From contig DAIOWV010000011.1 of assembly GCA_036758285.1 (NCBI GenBank), forward strand, positions 1-64,000: DNA of 64,000 nucleotides. Reading direction: 5' to 3'. Positions within the stretch are counted from its first letter, which is position 1. Each line of letters begins with the position of its first letter. The notes beneath the pieces were generated by a model. The model did not search any database, had not been told where the DNA came from, and worked only from the letters and a program-made list of their open reading frames with translations. The position numbers and the translations under genes are program-made. The DNA is from Taishania sp036758285. GTDB taxonomy: Bacteria > Bacteroidota > Bacteroidia > Flavobacteriales_D > Crocinitomicaceae. Shown here piece by piece: positions 52,582 to 59,947 of this stretch.

Positions 52582-53400
52582 CTATATAAGTACTTCTTCA
52601 ATTATTTTATCAAAAAATTCGGATAACACTTTGTTTTGATTTTCTTCTGGCACAAAATCTTGTTTTGTACATGAAAGACCTTCAAATATTTTTCTTAATT
52701 CAGGACTAAGATTTTCTGAAGCAACATTAACTCCGTCAACATATTTCAACATGTTTTCAGTTACAGAATAAAAATCTGTTTTGTCAAAATCACTCAAAGA
52801 CTCTTTGTCTATTCCGTCAAATTTAAGTTTTTCAGACAATCTCTCATCCCAATTTTTGTTAAACTCGTTATTATACATACTGTATACAACTTTAGTCTCA
52901 GCAAAATGAGGATCTTTACTATAAATCTTTTTCAAATACAATCCCATTGGAATCGTCATCCAACCGTGACAATGTATCACATCTGGTTGCCATCCCAATT
53001 TTTTAACCGTCTCCAAAACTCCTCTACAGAAAAAGATTGATCGTTCATCATTATCTTTAAACTCAACGTTATTATCATCTAAAACGTTGGTTTTTCTTTT
53101 AAAGTATTCATCGTTATCAATAAAATACACTTGCATTCTCGCTTGAGCAATTGAAGCTACTTTTATTATTAAAGGATGGTCATTATCATCGATAACAATG
53201 TTCATACCTGACAAACGAATAACTTCATGTAACTGATGTCTTCTTTCATTAATGCTTCCAAATCGTGGTGCAAAAACTCTGATTTCTTTTCCTGATTCTT
53301 GTATAGACTGTGGTAGTCTTCTAGCAGTAGTTGCTATTTCTGACTTAGGTAAGAATGGTGCTATCTCTTGCGAAATAAAAAGTATTTTCTTTTTCTCCAT
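52582..53400 (-). CDS. GT5-like glycosyltransferase N-terminal domain protein (truncated glycogen synthase-like)
   Basis: A 272-residue protein matching only the N-terminal lobe of GT5 glycogen/starch synthase: ILFISQEIAPF, APRFGSINERRHQLHEV, YFIDNDEYFKR, DERSIFFCRGVLETVKKLGWQPDVIHCHGWM. The ADP-glucose motif KxGGL seen in real synthases after SxE-x-x-P is replaced by PKSEIA, and the entire C-terminal GT-B lobe is missing. A stand-alone form of this kind is known in Bacteroidota next to a DUF4270 gene and panC, as here. It is therefore probably not a working glycogen synthase. Start at MEKKKILF; longer in-frame starts would cross its promoter. Confidence 0.75.
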   Translation of the reverse strand: MEKKKILFISQEIAPFLPKSEIATTARRLPQSIQESGKEIRVFAPRFGSINERRHQLHEVIRLSGMNIVIDDNDHPLIIKVASIAQARMQVYFIDNDEYFKRKTNVLDDNNVEFKDNDERSIFFCRGVLETVKKLGWQPDVIHCHGWMTIPMGLYLKKIYSKDPHFAETKVVYSMYNNEFNKNWDERLSEKLKFDGIDKESLSDFDKTDFYSVTENMLKYVDGVNVASENLSPELRKIFEGLSCTKQDFVPEENQNKVLSEFFDKIIEEVLI

Positions 53401-53429
53401 TGGATTGTTTTGGTTTTGAAAAAACTCCA

Positions 53430-53460
53430 CAAAAATATAGAAAAAAATGCGGAACTTCAA
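53430..53460 (-). promoter_or_regulatory. promoter of the GT5-like/DUF4270/glmS unit
   Basis: Minus strand TTG (53460-53458), 20 nt, TATTTTTG (53437-53430), full consensus, 29 nt before the ATG at 53400. This is why the ATG at 53460 is not used. Confidence 0.65.
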
Positions 53461-53497
53461 GAAAAAAAAACAGTTTTGTCAAATTGGACAAAACTGT
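53461..53497 (-). terminator. terminator-like hairpin in the divergent panC/GT5-like region
   Basis: A perfect 11-bp stem: ACAGTTTTGTC (53470-53480) with GACAAAACTGT (53487-53497), 6-nt loop. On the minus strand it runs straight into T x9, an ideal terminator, but it lies upstream of the GT5-like promoter and before panC. It may stop antisense transcripts coming from panC. Confidence 0.65.
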
Positions 53498-53508
53498 AGA
53501 ATTAATAA

Positions 53509-54363
53509 ATGGAAGTTTTCAGCACGGTAACAGCATTGCAAGATAGAATTTCTTCTTTGAAAAAAAACAAACAAACCATCGGTTTAGTACCTACAATGGG
53601 GGCTTTACACAATGGTCATATTTCATTGGTAAATCAATCAAAAGAAAAATGTGATTATACAATCGTTAGTATTTTTGTTAATCCGACGCAATTTAATAAT
53701 TCTTCTGATCTTGAAAAATATCCAAGGACATTTGAAAAAGATTTGAGTTTATTGAAAGAATCCGGTGTTGATTTTATTTTTCACCCTTCTGTAGAAGAAA
53801 TTTATCCTCAAAATTATAAGTCACCCGAAATTGATCTTGGTATACTTGATAAAGTTATGGAAGGGAAATTTCGAAATGGTCATTTTCAAGGAGTTGTAGA
53901 AGTTGTTAAACGTCTTTTTGAAATTTGCATACCTGATTTTAGCTTTTTTGGACAGAAAGATTTCCAACAAGTGGCTGTCATCAAGTTCATGACTAACTAC
54001 TTCAACTTACCAGTCGAAATTATTGAATGTCCAATAATCAGAACAAACGAAGGTTTAGCTATGAGTAGTAGAAATATGCGACTTTCTCAATTAGAACAAC
54101 AACAATCGCTTGTTATCTACAAAGCTCTTACGTTTGCAAAAGAAACGATTAATCGACTAACTCCAAATGAAGTCATTCAAGAATGTACTAATTTGATCAA
54201 TGAAGCTGGGTTAAAAACAGAATATATAGAAATTGTCAATCCTGTTACATTAGAATCATTGTCAACTGATTGGAATTCCAATGCAGTATGTTGTGTCGCT
54301 GCATATTGTGGTGAAGTTCGTTTAATTGACAACATGGTCTTAATCAATGATTTTAAAAATTAG
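53509..54363 (+). CDS. panC: pantothenate synthetase
   Basis: A 284-residue enzyme joining pantoate and beta-alanine using ATP. Landmarks are VPTMGALHNGHISLV (28-42; HIGH-like motif), IFVNPTQFN, PDFSFFGQKDFQQVAVIK and AMSSRNMRLS (KMSKS-like). Length is normal. Its start is 12 nt beyond a perfect hairpin, so the leader RNA will fold if transcription starts upstream; I see no TAnnTTTG box on this strand. Confidence 0.96.
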   Translation: MEVFSTVTALQDRISSLKKNKQTIGLVPTMGALHNGHISLVNQSKEKCDYTIVSIFVNPTQFNNSSDLEKYPRTFEKDLSLLKESGVDFIFHPSVEEIYPQNYKSPEIDLGILDKVMEGKFRNGHFQGVVEVVKRLFEICIPDFSFFGQKDFQQVAVIKFMTNYFNLPVEIIECPIIRTNEGLAMSSRNMRLSQLEQQQSLVIYKALTFAKETINRLTPNEVIQECTNLINEAGLKTEYIEIVNPVTLESLSTDWNSNAVCCVAAYCGEVRLIDNMVLINDFKN

Positions 54364-54385
54364 AGCTTAAATCCACTAGAATAAT

Positions 54386-54393
54386 TACTTTTG
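54386..54393 (+). promoter_or_regulatory. -7 element before the rhodanese gene
   Basis: TACTTTTG matches TAnnTTTG, 18 nt before the ATG at 54412. No TTG at the -33 distance is clear. Confidence 0.4.
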
Positions 54394-54411
54394 CTTTAAA
54401 CAAATTTGGAT

Positions 54412-54720
54412 ATGCGTCTTATTTCTGCAATTGAGGTCAAGGAAAACTATGATTCTTATTTCATAATTGATATTCGTGAACCTTATGAATATAATTTATC
54501 AAATATTCGAACGATTAACATTCCTATGAATGAAGTTTGTCAGCGATTAGACGAACTACCTAAAGACAAAACTTTAGTTTTCTTATGTAAATCAGGAAGC
54601 AGAGCATCGGCACTAGGTAATTTATTATCAGTTGATTACGGAATGACAGATATTTGCGTACTTGATGGTGGAATTTGTGCTTGGAAAGAACTTGTAGATC
54701 AATCACTCATAATAGACTAA
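54412..54720 (+). CDS. rhodanese-like sulfurtransferase
   Basis: A 102-residue single-domain rhodanese. It shows the opening ISAIEVKENYDSYFIIDIREPYEYN, which is the usual DVRexxEy region, and the active-site loop LCKSGSRAS with Cys59 as the persulfide carrier. C-terminal block CVLDGGICAWK closes the fold. Start at ATG 54412; a TTG six bases upstream is also in frame but weaker. It lies between panC and dedA and probably acts in sulfur transfer in the cytosol. Confidence 0.85.
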   Translation: MRLISAIEVKENYDSYFIIDIREPYEYNLSNIRTINIPMNEVCQRLDELPKDKTLVFLCKSGSRASALGNLLSVDYGMTDICVLDGGICAWKELVDQSLIID

Positions 54721-54736
54721 CCCCTAAATACTTAAC

Positions 54737-55405
54737 ATGGAATTTATACATTCATTTTTAGACTTTTTTCTTCATTTAGACGATCATTTATATGAAATGA
54801 TACTCAATTATGGTGTTTGGATTTATGCTATTTTGTTTTTAATCATTTTCGTAGAAACAGGTTTAGTTGTAATGCCTTTTCTACCTGGTGATTCATTACT
54901 TTTTGCTGCTGGTACGTTCTGTGCTGGCATAACAAAAGATGGTCAAACTGCAGAATTAAATCTTTGGATTGTATTAATTCTCTTATTAATTGCTGCAGTT
55001 GCTGGAGATGCTTTAAATTACTTTTTAGGTAAAAAAGTAGGTCTAAAAATGCTTCAATGGAAAATCAGAGGAAGACAAATTGTAAAACAAGATTATATTG
55101 ATAAGACACATAGTTTTTATGAAAAACATGGACCAAAAACCATAATTATTGCTCGATTTGTTCCAATTGTTAGAACATTTGCTCCATTTATTGCTGGAAT
55201 TGGAGAAATGAGTTATGGAAAATTTTTAAGATTTAACATAATTGGTGGTTTTTTCTGGGTAGTTGGCTTAACTTTATTGGGTTATTTCTTTGGAGGAATG
55301 GAGTTTGTTCAAAACAACTTTGAAACTGTAATATTTGGGATTATTTTGATTTCAGTGTTACCAATTATTTTTGAATTCATTAAAGCAAAAGTTTCAAAAA
55401 AATAA
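54737..55405 (+). CDS. DedA family inner-membrane protein
   Basis: A 222-residue polytopic protein of the DedA/VTT family. Family blocks are IIFVETGLVVMPFLPGDSLLFAAG, AAVAGDALNYFLGKKVG, HGPKTIIIARFVPIVRTFAPFIAGIGEM and GGFFWVVGLTLLGYFFG, with the conserved E, D and R residues. DedA proteins have been linked to lipid-carrier (undecaprenyl phosphate) recycling and membrane potential. It starts 16 nt after the rhodanese and 8 nt before aroE, so one operon. Confidence 0.92.
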   Translation: MEFIHSFLDFFLHLDDHLYEMILNYGVWIYAILFLIIFVETGLVVMPFLPGDSLLFAAGTFCAGITKDGQTAELNLWIVLILLLIAAVAGDALNYFLGKKVGLKMLQWKIRGRQIVKQDYIDKTHSFYEKHGPKTIIIARFVPIVRTFAPFIAGIGEMSYGKFLRFNIIGGFFWVVGLTLLGYFFGGMEFVQNNFETVIFGIILISVLPIIFEFIKAKVSKK

Positions 55406-55413
55406 ATCTACGG

Positions 55414-56145
55414 ATGAAGGAATACGGTCTAATTGGAAAAACATTAAAACATTCGTTTTCTAAATCATTTTTCAGCGATTTATTTGAACAACAAAACATT
55501 GAAGCGACATACAACAATTTTGAACTCGCAACAAAAGATGAGATTAAACCACTTTTAGAGAAGTCTTTAGCTGGTTTAAGTGTTACAATTCCATATAAAG
55601 AAGTTATTATTGACTTCTTGGATAGTCTTTCTCCTGAAGCCAAAGCTATTGGGGCAGTCAATTGTGTTGAGTTTAAAAATGGTAAAACAATTGGTCACAA
55701 TACAGACGCTTACGGCTTCCATCAATCCATCAAACCCTTTCTGACAAATAAACATGAACGAGCAATCATTCTTGGAACTGGTGGTGCTTCAAAAGCAATT
55801 TTTTATGTTTTAAAAAACATAGGAATTGATTCTATATTTATTTCTAGAAATCCAAAAGGCGAAAATCAATTTTCATATAATGACATTAATGAACACATGT
55901 TAAATGCCTGTAAGTTAATTGTTAATTGTACACCATTAGGTATGTTTCCCAACGAAGAGGAAAGTATTCATTTACCATTTGAAATTTTAACTTCTGACCA
56001 TTTAGTAATTGATTTGATTTACAACCCCAAAAAAACACTGTTGCTTGTTAAAAGTGAACAAGCAGGAGCACAAATTTTAAATGGGGAAACAATGTTGAAA
56101 CAACAAGCCTTAAAAGCTTGGAAAATATGGAACCAAGCAGATTGA
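55414..56145 (+). CDS. aroE: shikimate dehydrogenase
   Basis: A 243-residue enzyme reducing 3-dehydroshikimate to shikimate in aromatic amino-acid synthesis. Landmarks are GLIGKTLKHSFSKSFF (shikimate site), SVTIPYKEVII, AVNCVEF, NTDAYGFHQSI and the NADP loop GTGGASKAIFYVL. At 243 residues it is shorter than the E. coli enzyme (272) but complete and typical for this phylum. It is the last gene of the panC-rhodanese-dedA-aroE run. Confidence 0.93.
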   Translation: MKEYGLIGKTLKHSFSKSFFSDLFEQQNIEATYNNFELATKDEIKPLLEKSLAGLSVTIPYKEVIIDFLDSLSPEAKAIGAVNCVEFKNGKTIGHNTDAYGFHQSIKPFLTNKHERAIILGTGGASKAIFYVLKNIGIDSIFISRNPKGENQFSYNDINEHMLNACKLIVNCTPLGMFPNEEESIHLPFEILTSDHLVIDLIYNPKKTLLLVKSEQAGAQILNGETMLKQQALKAWKIWNQAD

Positions 56146-56214
56146 AGCTAGAAAGATTCACAAAACAAGCCATTTTCTTTTTCAAGACAAATTAATGTAG
56201 ATAAAAATCTCCAA

Positions 56215-56820
56215 TTATGGTATCTGAAAATTGATTACAGCTGTAGCATTTGAATTTCCTTTATCTGATAAACTTAAAGTCTTTTCGTTAAAATTGATAT
56301 AATCACCTGAACCAAAAACCCCATCATTATTAGCATCGTAGATTGCATACACATAATAAAACCCCGGATGCATATAAGTAAAAGTAAAATCTAAATCATC
56401 CGCCTCTAATGCAACATATCTTGAAATATAGTTCATACTACTTGGATTGTATCCGGTAGTTTGAGAAAATAGCGGTTGAGTCATCAAAAGTAAAAATGTT
56501 TTATTAGATGGATTTGGAGTAATTCCAGAAAAAGAATATGTGACAGTTGCTTTTCCTAAGTATGGTTGTTCATCCTCTTTGTAGGGATCATTAATTTCAT
56601 CAGCATTATAAAAAACCGCTTCATCTATTCCTTGAAACGCACCAGTAAAATCTTTGGCAATAACTTTTTGAGGGAAATTGAACAACGAAGCAGCAATAGA
56701 ACTGGATGTTAGATCCTTTCTTTTGGCCTTCCATGTCATATGAGGAGTTGCCACAGATTGAGTATTATACCTGTTTGTATAAGTATTGAATGTCAGACTA
56801 TCTCCTTTAAAAATTAATTC
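56215..56820 (-). CDS. lipoprotein, C-terminal part (gene split by an assembly gap)
   Basis: The frame is open from the gap edge (56820: ELIFKGDSLTFNTY) to the stop, 201 residues; a GTG at 56754 is only the first start codon inside it. The C-terminus contains a self-assembling fold with FTYMHPGFYYVYAIYDANNDGVFGSGDY, whose Asp/Asn/Gly loop resembles a calcium-binding site, as in many Bacteroidota surface proteins. Its N-terminal half is at 56858-57350. Removing 68 nt between the repeated GGAATTA at the gap gives one 355-codon frame. I recognise no family. Confidence 0.7.
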   Translation of the reverse strand, partial: ELIFKGDSLTFNTYTNRYNTQSVATPHMTWKAKRKDLTSSSIAASLFNFPQKVIAKDFTGAFQGIDEAVFYNADEINDPYKEDEQPYLGKATVTYSFSGITPNPSNKTFLLLMTQPLFSQTTGYNPSSMNYISRYVALEADDLDFTFTYMHPGFYYVYAIYDANNDGVFGSGDYINFNEKTLSLSDKGNSNATAVINFQIP

Positions 56821-56821
56821 C

Positions 56822-56857
56822 NNNNNNNNNNNNNNNNNNNNNNNNNNNNNNNNNNNN
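56822..56857. other. 36-N assembly gap inside the lipoprotein gene
   Basis: The gap is preceded on the minus strand by GGAATTA plus 25 nt that complete a 29-nt inverted repeat with sequence 110 nt upstream, and followed directly by GGAATTA again. Joining the two GGAATTA copies restores the reading frame, so the gap and the sequence beside it are probably an artefact. Confidence 0.9.
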
Positions 56858-57025
56858 TAGCATTTAAAAACGGAGGTTTATTTAATTCCGTATAAGCTTT
56901 GCTTTTACCTTTTATCACTTCTGAAAATCGATAGTATGAATGTGTGGTAACTTCAGAAACACTATCTGCGAGAAAATATGAAATTCTGGAATTTCCATTA
57001 AATAAACCTCCGTTTTTAAATGCTA
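56858..57025. repeat. 29-nt perfect inverted repeat at the gap edge
   Basis: Positions 56858-56886 and 56997-57025 are exact reverse complements over 29 nt, with 110 nt between. One arm ends precisely at the N run. This looks like a chimeric contig end rather than a real hairpin. Confidence 0.85.
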
Positions 57026-57350
57026 CATAATTCTTCCCTTGATATTTTGTTACAAAAAAAGACATATGGATGTCATTCAGTTCGTTTAGTTCATTTTTGG
57101 CAGAAATCTGACTGGCAGAAATTGGTCTGAAATCGACAATCCATTTTGGAAAACTTCCAAGTGCTGTAGTAGAAGTAATAGGTCCATCCCAAATACCTTT
57201 TACCTTATCTAAGATTCCAAACCCTTTGATATTTTCGGTTACTTGTTCTTCTTGATCAAGAGAATTATTATCCTTTTGTTTTTTTTCTTTACAAGAAATT
57301 GAGAAAATTGTACACAAAAAAAGTGGTAACAGGATGTAAATTAGTTTCAT
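56858..57350 (-). CDS. lipoprotein, N-terminal part (gene split by an assembly gap)
   Basis: The start MKLIYILLPLFLCTIFSIS leads to a lipobox-type Cys (about 20) followed by KEKKQKDNN, an exported lipoprotein. About 150 residues follow, beta-rich (KGIWDGPITSTTALGSFPKWIVDFRPISA), up to KAYTEL, after which the sequence is probably wrong: the next 29 nt repeat, inverted, a segment of the same gene (56997-57025, encoding AFKNGGLFN). The true continuation is very likely the ELIFKGDSL found across the gap. Convergent to aroE. Function unknown. Confidence 0.75.
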
Positions 57351-57662
57351 AGAGCATATATGTTAACAAGAAACGAATTTAACACAATTTTCAATATAAT
57401 ACTATTTTTCCCTACATTAGTCTTTAAAAAATTGAGTTATCCAAAATGTAAATTCTATAGAATAAGGAAATGATGATTTCAACGATATCTTTGAGCAAAG
57501 ACAAGATTTAGTTAAAATTCTAATCCTGAGTTCGGGTTAACCTATCTTATATGTGAACTCAAGAGTGGTGAATTTGTAAAAAATCACAAAACGTACGATT
57601 CAAGTTTTAATTTTGTTTTTATGTGTTGATTTTGTTGTATTTTAGCAACACATAACAACATA
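57351..57662. other. 312-nt divergent intergenic region before upp
   Basis: No gene is visible. On the plus strand it holds a TATCTTTG box (57486-57493) without a clear partner, a weak dyad TGAGTTC/GAACTCA (57527-57533 and 57555-57561), and the upp promoter region. On the minus strand the lipoprotein start gives no clear promoter. A small RNA or long upp leader is possible. Confidence 0.5.
57613..57653 (+). promoter_or_regulatory. upp promoter with an overlapping dyad
   Basis: A TTG (57613-57615), 22 nt, then TATTTTAG (57638-57645), one mismatch from TAnnTTTG. An 8-bp inverted repeat, ATGTGTTG (57621-57628) and CAACACAT (57646-57653), brackets the -7 box, as a repressor operator would. Confidence 0.4.
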
Positions 57663-58310
57663 ATGATTCACAACTTTTCAAATACCAACTCAATCTTCAA
57701 TACATTCTTAGCGGAGCTAAGGAATGTGGACATTCAAAACGATCCTTTGCGATTTAGAAAAAATCTGGAACGAATTGCTGAAATAATGGCATATGAAGTT
57801 TCTAAAAAATTAGAATTTACAGAAACTTCAGTTGTGACTCCATTAGGAGAAGCAAACACACATTTAATCAAAGAACAGCCAGTATTAGCAACAATTCTAA
57901 GAGCAGGTTTAGCAATGCATAATGGCTTGTTGAATTACTTCGATCGAGCAGAAAGTGCATTTATTTCAGCATATAGAAAACATTCAACTGCTGAAGATTT
58001 TGAAATTTATGTTGAATACATTGCTGCACCAAACATTAATGGGAAAACAATAATCATTAGTGACCCAATGCTGGCAACAGGAAGTTCAATGGTAACAGTA
58101 TATAAAGCTCTAATTCAACAAGGAAAGCCAGCTAAAATACATATTGTTGCAGCAATAGCACATCCAGATGCTATCAATTTTGTAAAAAAACATTTACCTG
58201 ACACAACTGAAATATGGGTTGGAGCAATTGATTCTGAATTAACCGCTCAATCATATATAGTTCCTGGAATGGGGGATGCTGGAGATTTAGCTTACGGTAA
58301 AAAATTATAG
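57663..58310 (+). CDS. upp: uracil phosphoribosyltransferase
   Basis: A 215-residue enzyme making UMP from uracil and PRPP, pyrimidine salvage. It shows ATILRAGLAMHNGLL (uracil and PRPP side), the PRPP loop ISDPMLATGSSM and C-terminal IVPGMGDAGDLAYG. The latter three motifs define UPRTase and exclude PyrR. It has an upstream promoter with a dyad, is followed after 4 nt by a membrane protein gene and may be co-transcribed with it and the HAD phosphatase. Confidence 0.95.
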   Translation: MIHNFSNTNSIFNTFLAELRNVDIQNDPLRFRKNLERIAEIMAYEVSKKLEFTETSVVTPLGEANTHLIKEQPVLATILRAGLAMHNGLLNYFDRAESAFISAYRKHSTAEDFEIYVEYIAAPNINGKTIIISDPMLATGSSMVTVYKALIQQGKPAKIHIVAAIAHPDAINFVKKHLPDTTEIWVGAIDSELTAQSYIVPGMGDAGDLAYGKKL

Positions 58311-58314
58311 TATT

Positions 58315-58797
58315 ATGCAATGGATTGGGTTGAGTTCTGTGTTTTTCACAGCAATGGTGAAGTTTATGTTTAGTCCTGCTATAGGACCTGCACTTAAATT
58401 GTCTTATATAGAAACATATATAGCAAATGCTGCAGGTGCAATCATTTCGATGACAATTTTTTATTTTGCCGCAGAATACTTATTAAAGCGCAGTCAAGCA
58501 AAAAAAGTGTTGAAATACAAAGAAGCTATGAAATCTGGAACGGATTTTCCCAAGACTAAAATTTTCACAAAACGAAATAAAACGATTGTACGATTAAAAA
58601 ATAAAATTGGCGTAGTCCCTTTTAGTTTTTGGGCTCCTTTTTTACTTTCAATTCCTATTGGCTCTATGATTACAGCCAAGTTTTTTGGTAAGAGAAAAAT
58701 GACATTTGTTTTGATGATTATTGGGATTTTTCTTAACAATACAATTACAGTTAGCTTAGTATATTTCTTAAAAAATGGATCGTCATCTCTTCTTTGA
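58315..58797 (+). CDS. conserved hypothetical membrane protein
   Basis: A 160-residue protein with about four hydrophobic helices: 2-20, 34-55, 102-118 and 134-155. A Lys-rich loop separates the second and third. FMFSPAIGPALKLSYIETYIANAAGAIISMTIF and GVVPFSFWAPFLLSIPIGSMITAKFFG look like conserved small-exporter-like blocks of Bacteroidota, but I know no function. It lies between upp and a phosphatase of nucleotide metabolism; the 3' end overlaps the latter by 23 nt. Confidence 0.6.
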   Translation: MQWIGLSSVFFTAMVKFMFSPAIGPALKLSYIETYIANAAGAIISMTIFYFAAEYLLKRSQAKKVLKYKEAMKSGTDFPKTKIFTKRNKTIVRLKNKIGVVPFSFWAPFLLSIPIGSMITAKFFGKRKMTFVLMIIGIFLNNTITVSLVYFLKNGSSSLL

Positions 58798-59485
58798 TTT
58801 AGATAGAACGCTTTGGGATTTTGATAAAAATTCAGAAAATGCGTTAAAAAGTATTTTTCAATCAACGCAATCAATTCATCATTTACCTAGTTTTCACAAA
58901 TTTCATCAAACATACAAAGATGTAAATGCCAATCTTTGGAAGAAATATGGAAAAGGAAAAATTAGTAAGGATGAACTAAGAATCACACGTTTTCAAAAAA
59001 CTTTTTTAAAATTTGGTTTAAATAATAAAGAATTAAACCAACATTTTGAAGATGAATACATTCGTATTTCTCCCCTTCAAACTGAATTATTTCCAAATAC
59101 AATAGAAACGCTAGAAGCCTTAAAAAAAGAAGGATATTCGATGCATATTATTACCAATGGTTTTAAAGAAGTTCAATTAACAAAATTGAGTAATAGTAAT
59201 TTAAAACCCTTTTTTAACATCATTGTTAGTTCAGAAGAAATTGACATTAACAAACCTGATATTCGCATTTTCCAGCATGCAATGACTTTAGCAAATGCAA
59301 CACCTAATCATTCTGTAATGATTGGAGATGACATGAATATAGATGTTTTGGGAGCTGAACGAGCTGGAATGTTTGGTATTCACTTCGATCCAAAAAAAGA
59401 TTTGAGGAGAAAAAGTAATGATTTCAGAATTAGAAATATTAACGAACTCCCTGAACTCCTTCCTTGGATTTTTAATAAAAATTAA
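58775..59485 (+). CDS. HAD-family hydrolase, YjjG-type nucleotidase
   Basis: A 236-residue HAD-superfamily phosphatase. Motif I is FFDLDRTLWDFDKNS (nucleophile Asp8, Asp10), motif II ITNGF, a conserved Lys in EEIDINKPDIRIF and motif IV IGDDMNIDVLGAERAGM. The WDFDKN signature with a DxDxT and helical cap resembles the noncanonical pyrimidine nucleotidase YjjG. It overlaps the membrane gene upstream by 23 nt. Fits a nucleotide-salvage or housecleaning role beside upp, though this is an inference from place. Confidence 0.82.
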   Translation: MDRHLFFDLDRTLWDFDKNSENALKSIFQSTQSIHHLPSFHKFHQTYKDVNANLWKKYGKGKISKDELRITRFQKTFLKFGLNNKELNQHFEDEYIRISPLQTELFPNTIETLEALKKEGYSMHIITNGFKEVQLTKLSNSNLKPFFNIIVSSEEIDINKPDIRIFQHAMTLANATPNHSVMIGDDMNIDVLGAERAGMFGIHFDPKKDLRRKSNDFRIRNINELPELLPWIFNKN

Positions 59486-59491
59486 ATCTTC

Positions 59492-59878
59492 TCAATTCAT
59501 TCTTGGCGGGAAAAACAATTCAAATTTCGGTATAACAACTTGAAAAGTAGTTCCTGTAAGTAAATTTTTGAAGGTATAATACCCTTTCATGAAGCCGATT
59601 TCACTATAGAGTTCACAACCACTCATATATGTATAGCTTTCATGTGATTTCAAAATTGGTTTTTCACCAATCACACCTTCACCGCTAATCAAACTTGCTT
59701 CATTCATAGAATCAAATACATACCAGTTTCTATGCAATAATTGAACTGGAAATGAATTATGATTTTCTATAAAAATTTCATAATTGAAAAAAAATGAATC
59801 ATTTTCAACTTGAGATAAATCTGATCTAAAAATCACATTTACTCTAATTTCTACTCCTTCTGTTATTGCCACGTTCAT
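59492..59878 (-). CDS. apaG: ApaG domain protein
   Basis: A 128-residue ApaG: an immunoglobulin-like beta sandwich with FNYEIFIENHNSFPVQLLHRNWYVFDS, GEGVIGEKPILKSHESYTYMSGCELYSEIGFMKGYYTF, the conserved blocks of the family. ApaG has been linked to cobalt/magnesium resistance and diadenosine tetraphosphate metabolism in enterobacteria, but its biochemical role is not settled. It ends 6 nt from the convergent HAD gene. Confidence 0.92.
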   Translation of the reverse strand: MNVAITEGVEIRVNVIFRSDLSQVENDSFFFNYEIFIENHNSFPVQLLHRNWYVFDSMNEASLISGEGVIGEKPILKSHESYTYMSGCELYSEIGFMKGYYTFKNLLTGTTFQVVIPKFELFFPPRMN

Positions 59879-59947
59879 ATCAAGTGGATTTAATATATAA
59901 TCGTAAATATAATTTTTTTAGCTATTTCCTCCAATTATTTTCGATTA

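Noticed and set aside
53401..53460. Start of the GT5-like protein at 53460
   Set aside because: The extra 20 residues would overlap a full-consensus promoter (53430-53460) and have no match to the GT5 start.
56858..57025. Real regulatory or mobile inverted repeat in the lipoprotein gene
   Set aside because: One arm ends exactly at the N run and removing it with the gap restores the frame; an assembly chimera explains it better.
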